Assembly (NCBI GenBank): GCA_015847255.1
Contig: JADLZK010000401.1
Span: forward strand, 620,001-684,000
DNA length: 64,000 nt
DNA from: Hyparrhenia diplandra
Taxonomy: Eukaryota > Streptophyta > Magnoliopsida > Poales > Poaceae
Reading direction: 5' to 3'
This document shows, in pieces, positions 45,861 to 57,100 of the stretch; the stretch's first letter is position 1; each line of letters opens with the position of its first letter. A program made the translations under genes and the position numbers. Below the pieces are notes generated by a model. The model was not told the origin of the DNA. It did not search any database and worked only from the letters and a program-made list of their open reading frames with translations.

Positions 45861-48406
45861 TCAATCAAGGAGTTCTCCCCCGATTCTTGTATTTCGTAAT
45901 CTCTTCATGCCAAGCCCACGTATACATTTTTCAAAAATTGGTGGAGGTAAAACCTTTGTGAATACATCTGCAAGATTATCACAAGATTTGACACGAGTCA
46001 CCATAATTTCTCCATTCTTTTGCATTTCATGCGTATAGAAGAATTTAGGTAAAATATGCTTTGTGGTATTTGATTTAATATAACCTGATTGAACTTGTGC
46101 AATACAAGATGAATTATCTTCATAGATAATAGTAGGGGTAGGCGTATTATTAATTCCACATGCATTCTGTACATGTTGATGAACACGCCTCAGCCAAATG
46201 CTCTCTTTGGTCGCTTCATATAATGCAATCAATTCAGAGTGGTTAGTGGATGTCGCTACCAAAGTTTGCTTAGATGATTTCCAGGGAGATAGCTGTTCCA
46301 CCACTAAGAAATACATATCCAAATTGCGGATAATCCATTATAGGGATCGGATAAATAGCCTGCATCCGTGTACCCAATTATGCTAAGATCTTGTTTCTTC
46401 GGAAATATAATCCAAGATCAATAGTACCTCGTAGGTACCGAGAATTCTTTTTATACCCGCCCAATGCCTTTTGGTTGGTGCCGAGCTGAACCTTGCTAAT
46501 AAGTTAACAAGCAAATGCAATATCGGGTCTTGTACCATTTGCAAGGTACATTAACGCACCAATGGCACTTAAATAGGGATACCCGGATCCTAATATTTCT
46601 TCCCCTTTTTCTTTGGGTCTAAAAGGATCTTTCTCTACGTCGAGGGATCTCCCATCATGGGTGTACGCTTCGGGATGTGCATTTTCATGATGGAATTTTT
46701 CTAATACCTTCTTGGTATATGCATCGATGCATTAAAATCCCTTCATGGGTATGCTCAAGCCGCAAGCCTAAGCAAAATTTAGTTTTACCCAAATCTTTCA
46801 TTTCAAATTCAGATTTTAGATAAGTACTTGCTTCTTCAATGTCTTTTGTAGTTCCAATGACGTTCGTGTCATCTACATAGATCGATATTATACAAAAACC
46901 TTTCTCATTTTCGGATAAATACACAGGGACAATCTTCATTCTTTCAGAATCCCTTCTTTTCAAGAAAATCGCTAAGACGATTATACCACATTCTTCCGGA
47001 TTGTTTTAAGCCATAAAGTGATCGTTGCAATTTTATACTATACATGTTACGCTTTTCTGGTTTAGGGACGGTAATTCCTTCAGGGACTTTCATATATATT
47101 TCAGCATCCAATGACCCATATAAATATGCAAATCCACGACATCCATTAATTTCATCCGCAAGTTCATACTTGCCGCCACCGATATCAAGTACCGGAATGT
47201 GATTCCATCCATTACAGAGAATAAGTCTCATCGAAATCGATGCCGGGTCTCTGCGTAAACCCTTGTGCTACTAGTCTCGCTTTGTATCTTACCACCTCAT
47301 TATTTTCGTTTCTCTTCCGAACGAAAACCCATTTGTGTCCTATAGGGAATATACCTTCGGGGGTTCGGCCTACAGTGACCAAATACTTTTCTTTTATTTA
47401 GCGAGAGTAATTCAAATTTGCGATTGCTTCTTTCCACTTAGGCCAATCGTAACGCTTCTTGCATTCTATCATTGTTTTTGGCTCAGGATCTAAATCAATT
47501 TTAGCAATCTTCTTAGCAAAAAATATATGTCGACATTAGTAGTCTTTCTATCATATACTTCTCCCTGTTTCAACATAATTTGTTGAATGCTCTAATATTC
47601 TGTCACATTCATCCTGATTAACCGGTATATTTAAATCAGGAATTTCCGGTTCCCCATCGTGAGTTTTTTCTATGTGCACATTCTCACTGGGTTGTTTATC
47701 TTCAAGATATGTCACTGCAGGTGTACCTTCACTTTTATTATTCTTATTTTCTTTCTGCCCAGTCTTAAGCTTCTTAGGACGTCTCCATGTAGCTATAGAC
47801 TGAGTAGATGCACCTTTTTCTTTATTAGTATTTCTACTTTGTCTCCCCCTCTTCAGGGTACGAGGAGTCAATGTAGATTTTACTTGGAATTCCAATTCAT
47901 CCACTTCATGTGGTATTTCTATTCTTTCAGGTGCGTTATCGCAGGTATGTGAGATTTCATAATCCCTTTAGTATTAGTGAAGGCTTCAGCGCACTCGCTT
48001 GCAATTCTTTGCAAATCTATTATATTCTGAACTTCAAGTTCATTTTCTTTAGTGTGAGGGTCCATTCCAAGAACCCCGGTGCTATCCCATGTTATTTCTC
48101 GGCATTCGCCCCTAGCGAGGTACTTTCCTCCCCTAATGCCGGAAATGATCTTCATTAAAAATACTATCGTGAACCGAGCCGTATGCAAATCTCCGTTAAT
48201 GGCTCTAAATATTTTATTATTGATGGGCTGTCAAATCCTACGTAGATTCCCAGACTACGCTGAGGCCCCATCGCTGTTCGCTGAGGTGGTGGTATAGGAA
48301 TGTATACTGCACATCCAAATTTACGCAGATGAGAAATATTTGGTTTTATTTTTTCGCACTAATTGTATCGGTGATACATCATGATATGCAGATGGTCTAA
48401 GTTGTA
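45861..48406 (-). pseudogene. Copia reverse transcriptase-RNase H, full-length copy, frameshifted
   Basis: Minus-strand RT motifs: KLQRSLYGLKQSGRMWYNRL near 47.0 kb, IYVDDTNVIGTT (catalytic YVDD) near 46.87 kb, FEMKDLGKTKFCLGLRLEH. The RNase H part (LVATSTNHSELIALYEATKE, IIYEDNSSC) extends to 45861. The integrase C-terminal and RT N-terminal parts (47.2-48.4 kb, including the linker with QSIATWRRPKKLK) are spread over several frames. Its sister segment at 52431-53560 is intact in the shared part; the differences are mainly at CAG/CTG sites, so the disruptions may not all be real. Confidence 0.85.
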
Positions 48407-49432
48407 TTAATCTTTGCATGCAAGCACAAGATGCCCCCAACAAGTGGATGGTAGCTGGCTATTTTGTATTAATGGTCTCGCAATTAACTTGATCCTCTTA
48501 ATTAATGATTCTGCCAGACCATTCTGTGTATGCACGTGCGGCACAGAGTGCTCAACTTTAATTCCCAAAGCCATACAATAATCATTGAATACCTTCGAGG
48601 TAAATTCTCCAGCATTATCCATTCTTATGGATTTAATTCTTGAATCTGGAAAATTGGCTCGTAATTGAATTATTTGGGATATTAACCGTGCAAAAGCATG
48701 ATTTCTAGTAGAGAGAAGACATACATTGCTCCACTTCGTGGAAGCATCTATTAACACCATGAAGTACCGAAATGGCCCGGATAGGGGACTAATCGGACCA
48801 CAAATATCGCCCTGAATTCTTTCCAGGAACGATGGTGATTCATCTCTCACTTTTAAAACAGAGGGTCGAGTTATCAATTTCCCTTTGGCGCATGCAACGC
48901 ACACAAAATCTTCATGATTAGGGAAATCATTTTTCTTCAAATTATGACCATTTGAATTATTAGTAATTCTTTTTATCATACTTAGACCAGGATGTCCCAA
49001 ACGATCATGCCATATTCTGTATGACTCATTATTTCTTAAGATCGTTTGCATTGTAACATGTTTTTGAGTTGGCTTAATATATGTGTAGTACAATGATTGG
49101 CGCATGGAAGGAAAAATTTCGACAATCTTCTTGTTGTCCCCCATTGACTTAGTCATGATTAGGCGTTCTTCGCCTTCATCATCATTTGTTTCTAAATGAA
49201 AATTGTTTGCACGTATATCCTTAAATGAAAGCAACGTTCTAGTTGATTCAGGATAAAGTAATGCTTCTTGGATTACTAGTTCCGATCCATTAGGGAGAAT
49301 TATAGTGGCTCTTCCAATGCCAACTATATGTGTATCACTTCCAAAGGATAGTAGTAATATTTTCATCATTCTTTCTAATAGTCCGAAAATATCTTGTATC
49401 CCTAAGGATTGTATCGGTTGTGCAACTATCAA
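48407..49432 (-). pseudogene. Copia protease/GAG-pre-integrase/integrase segment
   Basis: A 341-codon open piece. The end of the protease region (ATIILPNGSELVIQEALLYP) leads into the zinc-binding GAG-pre-integrase motif with YRIWHDRLGHPG and VCVACAKGK (HHCC type), then the integrase core with D (GDICGPISP), D (IRMDNAGEF) and E (GLAESLIKRIK). The catalytic DDE set is visible. The segment is open at this level but separated from gag and RT by frame changes, so the full polyprotein is not continuous. Confidence 0.85.
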
Positions 49433-49745
49433 TTAAACATAATTCCTCTTCCATAGCCATTTGTACTCCACGGGTTCTATAATAAAGCTATATTATTTAC
49501 TCAAAGATGTAAGAAAAATAAGCCTTAAAATAGAACAATAATAAAACTAAGAATATATTTAATATATTATACTAGTCTCGCAAGACTCATTACATTAGGC
49601 TCTACGTGAGCCGACTCCAAAACCACAAATTCATGCAAGAATTTAAAATACTTAATGTATACTATTATTTATTACTATACTACGGGATAGCTAAATAAGA
49701 GCTCAAATAGAGTCTCCGTGCACATCTTCCACTTCTTCCCGAACA

Positions 49746-50840
49746 TCATCAGTTTCCATGTCTCAGACGCATGCCTTCAAGGTTTTTCATAATGACATCC
49801 CGGCTATCATTGGACGTGATGTCTGCGGGCACATCTTCGGTCTTTCGAGAGCTTGAATTTCTTCTTTTTCTTCGGGTTCGAGAAGATTCTTGCTCTTTGT
49901 CCTTGGACTTGGAACATTCACCAATCTCCATCTTCTTGGTAGAGACAAAGTGAGCTTCACGCTGGTTATTCTTGAGCTGAGCCTTCAGTTCTTGATAGAG
50001 CTTCACTATATGCTTAGGAGTGCGACAAATTCTAGACCAAAGTGGCCTTTCATCCCGCACTTATAGCATTCTTGGTCCCGCTTTTGCCATATTCTCCCCC
50101 CGGTGGAGTCTTCTTTGACTTCCAATGTTCCTTCTTCTTGAAGTTATGAACCTTCGGTTCTTTCCCTTCCATGGTGCCTTCGTGGCCCCTTACCTTTTCC
50201 TTCATTCTTCTGGGATGAGGAAACAAAGATTCGCTTCAGGCTTACTTAAGTTGCCAAGAGGGACGAGTTAGATGATTCTCGCATCAACTCTTCATCTTCA
50301 CCTTGGTCTTCTTTGTAAAGCATTACTAAGGTCAATGTACTTCTTGTACTTTTCTTTCTTATACCGACGACTTAAGTGGGTGAATTTAGGGTGGAAGGTT
50401 GATGGGGTTTTTCTATGAGATCGCTTCGGTCGGATTAGTGCCACATAGCTTCATGCGTGTGACAATCCCATAGAGCTTGGCATTGTAATCCTCAACAGTC
50501 TTGTAGTCTTGGTAGCGAAGATTACGCCATTCGCGTTTCACCCGTGGGAGAATTACAGTCTCCATCTTTTCAAAGCGTTCATGCAACGCATTCCACAAGA
50601 CTTTAGGATCACATTAGGTCATATACTCATTCTTTGAGAGATGAGCTTATATGATGCTCGAGAAAGTGTAGAGCTTGCGCTCTTTCAAAGCACTTGTTGC
50701 ATTCTTGTCATTGGTGGGTTTGATAGCATGCAAAAAGATTCTTCCCATCCAAGACAATCTCAGCATCTAAAGACCAAGATAGATAGTTCTTTGCCATTCG
50801 GGGCAAGCTCAGTGATCTCTCTCTTCACGAGGTCAGACAT
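49746..50840 (-). pseudogene. Copia gag, frameshifted
   Basis: Starts at ATG 50840 (MSDLVKREITELAPNGK). Gag core pieces include WNALHERFEKMETVILPRVK and WRNLRYQDYKTVEDYNAKLY. A CCHC knuckle begins CYKCGMKGHF near 50.06 kb and then loses frame; the last ligand is recovered in another frame (RICRTPKHIVKLYQELKAQL). The sequence between 50.07 and 50.41 kb is strongly depleted of CAG and CTG, and the frame breaks several times there. Confidence 0.8.
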
Positions 50841-51910
50841 GGCTACATGATATAAAATAATGTGCATATAAGTCTACTGCTAGTAAACATATATAATATA
50901 CAAAAGTAACGTGGATGGAAAAAATTCTTAGTAATATAATTATAGCATCTTCTAGTATTAATGGTTCACAATTTTCAGAATTATTCATCAATTAAAATAT
51001 GCTATAAAAAATTGACATATGAGTCTCGAGGGGATTCAAAACAGAGAACTCACATATATATTGAATTGTTACTAAATATGTCAGGTAAGACAAAATAATG
51101 CTAAATAAAATAAGAAGAAGACCTTGACTCCAAGTCGTGTGCCCATAGGATAAAGATTACTTCTAATCGGAGGTGAGAGCACCAGCGCATTACTACTAGT
51201 ACTCTGTACTCGCCACCGTCCAAACAACTTTAAAGCTATCTGTCCAGGCGGCTACAGTAGCATCCTTATCTTTCCCCACTCTTCTTTTCTTTATTTTCCT
51301 TGCTCCGTTCGGCGGAGTAGGCGAGGTGATGGCAGCACAGATCGACCGATGAAACGGCAAGTGCTAATACTCGCGTTCGGGCGGGCAATAGCCGGAAGAT
51401 GAATCGCATACGGGCGTCGTCATCCAGTGACGGTCTGCGGCAGCGCGCGTGCAAGCGGCTGGCGGTGACATTGCTAGGCGTCCTGGTGGTGTGCGAGTCG
51501 CGTGCTGCTTCGCGTTGGGGATTCTAGAGTGGTGAGTTGGAAAGCTATTTCTTATAGATCTAGATCTGAGTTACTTCCTGCTTCTCAGATTGGGTTTCGT
51601 TTCTTCAATCAGTCTACGTGCTGATTTGTGCTTATCAGACTTCGTGCTGGCAATGTGTACCCAATTAATCCAGTGATATTCGATGATATTGGATTTTTTT
51701 CTTCTATTCTAGATCTAACTATGGACGGTTCTGACCTCCAAGACTAGTACCGAAGCTACCAATTTTCTTTGTTTCTAGATTAGAACAGAACAAGTCTAAT
51801 CTACTGAAAATAATTCATATGTACCTTCGGTTCTTGAGTTTCAGGGGAATCGAAGACTGTCACTAGGACAGGTCGGCTAGGCCGTGGGACCTGCCGGGCG
51901 TGGTGAAGAT
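50841..51910 (-). other. Copia 5' leader region
   Basis: Between gag and LTR-b, about 1.07 kb, unusually long for a leader. It contains a GC-rich block (51260-51530) with only short frames. No standard tRNA-Met primer site follows LTR-b; the first bases on the minus strand after the LTR are CTTCACCACGCC, so another tRNA or a decayed site is likely. Confidence 0.5.
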
Positions 51911-52170
51911 TCGATAAAACACGTCGTTGACGATGAATCGGCTCTCGCTCTCTCGCTCTCAATAGTAATGTAAAAACAGTAGAGAACACAAGAGAACAAT
52001 TGTGGGACTATTCTTTATTGCTGAATATTGATTGATTACAATGGAGGATCTCCCACGTATATATAGTCCGAATAAGTCCTAGAGTTTGGAAATCGCCCAC
52101 ACGACAAACGGACTAGGATTAGGATTCCTCCTCCTCCTCTTTCTATATTCGAAGTCCATATGTTTACAAC
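51911..52170 (-). repeat. Copia LTR-b (central LTR)
   Basis: Same sequence as LTR-c apart from a missing C, a damaged start at its minus-strand 5' edge and a different 3' edge (TATCGAA rather than TATAACA). It serves as 3' LTR of the truncated segment and 5' LTR of the full one. Confidence 0.9.
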
Positions 52171-52430
52171 GCCCCCTTGGGCGATTACCACGATATTATG
52201 CCTCGTTAAAAACTCCATCCGAAAAACCCAAAGTGGGAAAAAACGGTTTATGGAGAAAAAAAGTACATATATACCGTTCTTGTTAATTGCACATAAATTG
52301 CCTCATTAAAAACCTTTATGAGAAACTTCGGGAGAAAACTCATAATAGGAAAAGAGTACAATAAAATTTATTGAATATTCTTCTAGAATAGTCATTGTGT
52401 ATGTCTACCGGACACACTAATCAGGTTTAT

Positions 52431-53615
52431 TCAATCAAGGAGTTCTCCCCCTGATTCTTGTATTTCTCGTAATCTCTTCATGCCAAGCCCACGTATACAT
52501 TTTTCAAAAATTGGTGGAGGTAAAACCTTTGTGAATACATCTGCAAGATTATCACAAGATTTGACACGAGTCACCATAATTTCTCCATTCTTTTGCATTT
52601 CATGCGTATAGAAGAATTTAGGTAAAATATGCTTTGTGGTATTTGATTTAATATAACCTGATTGAACTTGTGCAATACAAGATGAATTATCTTCATAGAT
52701 AATAGTAGGGGTAGGCGTATTATTAATTCCACATGCATTCTGTACATGTTGATGAACACGCCTCAGCCAAATGCTCTCTTTGGCTGCTTCATATAATGCA
52801 ATCAATTCAGAGTGGTTAGTGGATGTCGCTACCAAAGTTTGCTTAGATGATTTCCAGGAGATAGCTGTTCCACCACTAAGAAATACATATCCAGTCTGTG
52901 ATAATCCATTATAGGGATCAGATAAATAGCCTGCATCCGTGTACCCAATTATGCTAAGATCTTGTTTCTTCCGGAAATATAATCCAAGATCAATAGTACC
53001 TCGTAGGTACCTGAGAATTCTTTTTATACCCGTCCAATGCCTTTTGGTTGGTGCCGAGCTGAACCTTGCTAATAAGTTAACAGCAAATGCAATATCGGGT
53101 CTTGTACCATTTGCAAGGTACATTAACGCACCAATGGCACTTAAATAGGGATACCCAGATCCTAATATTTCTTCCCCTTTTTCTTTGGGTCTAAAAGGAT
53201 CTTTCTCTACGTCGAGGGATCTCCCCATCATGGGTGTACGTTCAGGATGTGCATTTTCATGATGGAATTTTTCTAATACCTTCTTGGTATATGCAGACTG
53301 ATGCATTAAAATCCCTTCATGGGTATGCTCAAGCTGCAAGCCTAAGCAAAATTTAGTTTTACCCAAATCTTTCATTTCAAATTCAGATTTTAGATAAGTA
53401 CTTGCTTCTTCAATGTCTTTTGTAGTTCCAATGACGTTCAGGTCATCTACATAGACTGATATTATACAAAAACCTTTCTCAGATTTTCGGATAAATACAC
53501 AGGGACAATCTTCATTCTTCAGGAATCCCTTCTTTTCAAGAAAATCGCTAAGACGATTATGAATCGGCTCTCGCTCTCTCGCTCTCAATAGTAATGTAAA
53601 AACAGTAGAGAACAC
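52431..53615 (-). CDS. Truncated Copia RT-RNase H, open frame fused to LTR-a
   Basis: A continuous 394-codon frame. Residues 1 to about 19 are LTR-a translated in frame; at about residue 20 it enters the RT (NRLSDFLEKKGFLKNED), with YVDD at about 55-58. RNase H follows with YTDAGYLSD, SELIALYEAAKE and YEDNSSC. The fingers and most of the palm upstream of YVDD, and all of gag and integrase, are missing, so a functional RT is unlikely. The junction at about 53557-53561 shares only AT between the joined ends. The open frame is a useful reference for the disrupted copy at 45861. Confidence 0.85.
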   Translation of the reverse strand: MFSTVFTLLLRAREREPIHNRLSDFLEKKGFLKNEDCPCVFIRKSEKGFCIISVYVDDLNVIGTTKDIEEASTYLKSEFEMKDLGKTKFCLGLQLEHTHEGILMHQSAYTKKVLEKFHHENAHPERTPMMGRSLDVEKDPFRPKEKGEEILGSGYPYLSAIGALMYLANGTRPDIAFAVNLLARFSSAPTKRHWTGIKRILRYLRGTIDLGLYFRKKQDLSIIGYTDAGYLSDPYNGLSQTGYVFLSGGTAISWKSSKQTLVATSTNHSELIALYEAAKESIWLRRVHQHVQNACGINNTPTPTIIYEDNSSCIAQVQSGYIKSNTTKHILPKFFYTHEMQKNGEIMVTRVKSCDNLADVFTKVLPPPIFEKCIRGLGMKRLREIQESGGELLD

Positions 53616-53798
53616 AAGAGAACAATTGTGGGACTATTCTTTATTGCTGAATATTGATTGATTACAATGGAGGATCTCCCACGTATATATAGTCCGAATA
53701 AGTCCTAGAGTTTGGAAATCGCCCACACGACAAACGGACTAGGATTAGGATTCCTCCTCCTCCTCTTTCTATATTCCGAAGTCCATATGTTTACAACA
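53560..53798 (-). repeat. Copia LTR-a (outer 5' LTR, 3'-truncated)
   Basis: Identical to LTR-c over 239 bp except for one base, but ends at ATTCAT and continues directly into the RT. Its outer edge TGTTGTAAAC is followed by the target duplication TATTC. Confidence 0.93.
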
Positions 53799-53803
53799 TA
53801 TTC

Positions 53804-54116
53804 TTCCTTTAATTTGCTCAACGTGCAGGAGTCAGGAGAGAGACATACAACTCACCTTTGTAACTTTGTTTGTATTCATACTTTTTCCTTAATTACAAAA
53901 AACGAGAAGGCTGAGATTCGTTTCTTCACCACTGCATAGCAAACCCATGCTTTTGGTCCTCCCAAGCAAGGTAGATAATTCCTTTCTTTCCCTCCCGAAA
54001 TACGTTATTTGTGTGATTGTGTTGTTGGCCCTCCTGAGTTCGTCGTTCGTCCTCCTCTTCCTCCTCCCCAGACCAACCCCTGCCTAGAACGCGAGCAGCG
54101 AGGGATAGGAGCTACC
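53804..54116 (+). promoter_or_regulatory. Proximal 5' region of the NLR gene
   Basis: The 314 bp between the Copia target duplication and the ATG. It is CT-rich near the end (CCTCCTCTTCCTCCTCC at about 54050), as in many grass leaders. No obvious TATA box. The Copia cut the gene off from its older upstream DNA. Confidence 0.45.
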
Positions 54117-57100
54117 ATGGCGGACGTCGCCGGGCTGCTCGCCTCAGCCATCGTCACCCAGGTGGGTGAGAAGCTGAGGCTCCGTCATCGGAGATCAGGT
54201 CTCAATGCTGTGCTGCTTCGAGGATGATATGGAGGACATGAAGGCAACGCTAGAGTCGATGGAGGCTGCACTGGAGGATGCAGAGAAGAGGTCAATCAAG
54301 GAGAAGGAGGTGCGGCTGTGGCTGAAACGCCTCAAGAATGCCGCCCTCGACATCTCCGATATGATCGACGAGGACCACACTCACGACTCCAAGCAGCACG
54401 ATGGAAAGGTATGTTCATACCTAAGCATAATAATGCTCTCCGATATTAACATTTTGTTTTTGAAAGAACTGGTAGGAGATCTACCTGTTGTATTAATAAG
54501 GAGGAGCCCAGAGGGGCCTTTACAAAGTTAATTTTACCTGTCGAGCAGGAGCACAAAAGCAGGAAACCAAAAACACAACAGAAAAAAGGCACACAAAACC
54601 AATGCTCATATCCTGATTAATTAAAAAAAAGTTTGCACAGATGCTTGGCGCCTGCTGCAATCCACAACGATGCCTCTTCTTTAATTTCCTGGAGCATAAA
54701 GTTCGGTGCGTTGATTATTAACATTTATATGACATTAAATAGGTACATCATGATGAGTCTAAAAATGATTGTTTAGAAATTTGATATTGTTTTGTATAAA
54801 CTTGGTTGTTTGACGTATGACAAAACTTTAATGTCATTCGTTCTGAGATGGAGGGAGCTCTGCTAGATATTTTTGAGCTTAAATATGATTTGATGGCTTA
54901 ATATTTGTCTCCCTCCTGTTTTAAGTAATATTTGTTTCCGAACAAATTTCTTGTAGATGACGGGGATTTTCTCATGTCTTGACATTGCATCCAAGATTAC
55001 CATGGCTAATAAAATGAAGAAGATGCGTGATCGACTGAACAAGATTAAAGAGGATCACCTGAACTTCAAATTCGAGCCTTACCAAAGAATTGACAATGAT
55101 CATCTGTTTACAGATAGAGAAACAACATCCATGATCAACAAAGCAGATATTGTGGGGAGAGACAAAGAAAGAAAGAGAGTCATAGCATTGTTGTCTGCAA
55201 GCAACAACAAAGAAGGCGCAGCAATTCTTCCAATATTTGGGCTTGGTGGCATTGGCAAGACAACATTGGCTCAACTAGTTTTCAGTGATATCCATTTTAA
55301 GGACTACGACCATCGAGTATGGGTTTATGTGTCCCAGGTGTTGGATATGAAAAGGCTAGGGAACACCATAATTTCTCAAGTACTGAAAGAAGGGAGACAT
55401 GATGGAGATAACATGGAGTTCATAAACCAGCGCATTAAAGAGCTACTTGATGATAAGAAGACACTTATTATACTAGATGACCTGTGGGAGACAGATGACT
55501 CTCAGTTGAATAAGTTGAAACTTATGCTTAATGTTAGCAGTAAGATGAAAGTTTTAGTTACAACACGCAATGAAGAAATAGCAAATAGAATTTGCACCAT
55601 TGCACCATTCAGGCTTAGTCCCCTGAATAATGACATGTGCTGGGATATTATTAAGAAAACTACGCGCTTTGAATCTAGAAGGGACAAACAGCAGCTAGAG
55701 CAAATTGGTCAAGCGATTGCAAGTAAGTGTGGTGGTGTGCCATTAGCAGCTCAAGCACTAGGATTCATGTTGTCCAGAATGGATCTAAAGCAATGGAATG
55801 AAGTGAGCAATAGTGATATTTGGAATGAACCTTTCACAGAAAATTCAGTGCTGCCATCACTGAAGTTATCTTACATTGCTATGGCACCAAATTTGAGGTT
55901 ATGCTTTGCCTACTGTGCCATCTTTCCAAGAGGCCACAGTATTTCCAAAGATAATCTGATTCACCAATGGATGGCTCTTGATTTCATCAAGCCATCAAAT
56001 ATGTTTTCAAACTTATTGCTTGGTGACAAGTATTTCGGCCAACTCTTAGGCATGTCTTTTCTTCAGCATTCAAAGTTGCCAATGGTACGTTACACAATTC
56101 CACAACTAAACGGTTTCTTTTTTTTCTTTTAACTTCTCTGTCCTGAATCATAATAAAAACATAATTTGAGTAGATAAATATTTTGTGTTTAAACATCGTG
56201 ATGTTTCTTTTAATGGAATATTAGAACCATATGCCAATATGTGTTGTCCAGTACCCATTCATTCATTCATACGTATGTTGATGTTGTTGCCACACAAACT
56301 TAGATAAATTGATTGATATGGATGGCATAGTATTGTGTTATCATTGTTCTCTGAATTTACATGCTCTCCAGGTCTGAGGGTCAGCCTTGTTTAATTTTTC
56401 AGCACGATCTAATTTCGCAGCGTTAAGAAGAAAAATAAAAGGAAATGTCAAAGATGATACATGTCCTCCTTTTACTAGATCATCATGTCACAGTTTTCGC
56501 ATTGTCAATATAGTTCTCTTGCACAATACTGTATACATCAGGATAGTTTGATATTTCTAATTGTTGTCCTCTCATGCACTTATTATTTCAGACCGCTCAA
56601 AGAAGTTCAGTGTTCACCATGCATGATCTAGTGTACGACCTTGCCAGATCAGTCATGGATGAAGAGATGATTGTCTATAATGCTGACAAAGTGAGAAGTT
56701 TGGTGGACTCAAAGTATCGCCACTATGCATCTGTCACAAATTGTTGCCAGCCATTGAGGATATCGACTATTTTACCAGCCAAGTAAAGGGCCTTGCTTTT
56801 CCAGAATTGCAGCAATCTGGGCATCACTCACGGTTCCTTTTCATTTGCCAAGTGTTTGCGTGTACTGGACTTGACTGAATCCTCCATCAGTTTGTTTCCA
56901 TCATCTATTGGCCAGCTGAAGCATCTGAGGTTTCTTGTTGCTCCAGGGATGAAAATTCAGAGTTTTCCCAATTGTATTGCTGGGCTCTCAAAACTACAAT
57001 ACCTGAACATTCATGGGTCTTCTCTGGTTTCACCAAGACCAGAATCACTTGGCAAACTTGAACATCTTATGTACCTTGACTTGTCAGGTTGTTCCGAGAT

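Larger units (their letters stand above)
45340..53798 (-). mobile_element. Ty1-Copia insertion with three LTRs
   Basis: On the minus strand the order is LTR-a (53798-53560), a truncated RT-RNase H segment, LTR-b (52170-51911), a full internal region (leader, gag, protease/integrase, RT-RNase H), LTR-c (45603-45340). The whole is flanked by TATTC at 45335-45339 and 53799-53803. Across the shared span the LTRs are almost identical (LTR-a and LTR-c differ by one inserted base), so the insertion is recent. Single outer target duplication with an LTR-internal-LTR-internal-LTR order points to one insertion, then unequal LTR recombination plus a deletion. Confidence 0.92.
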
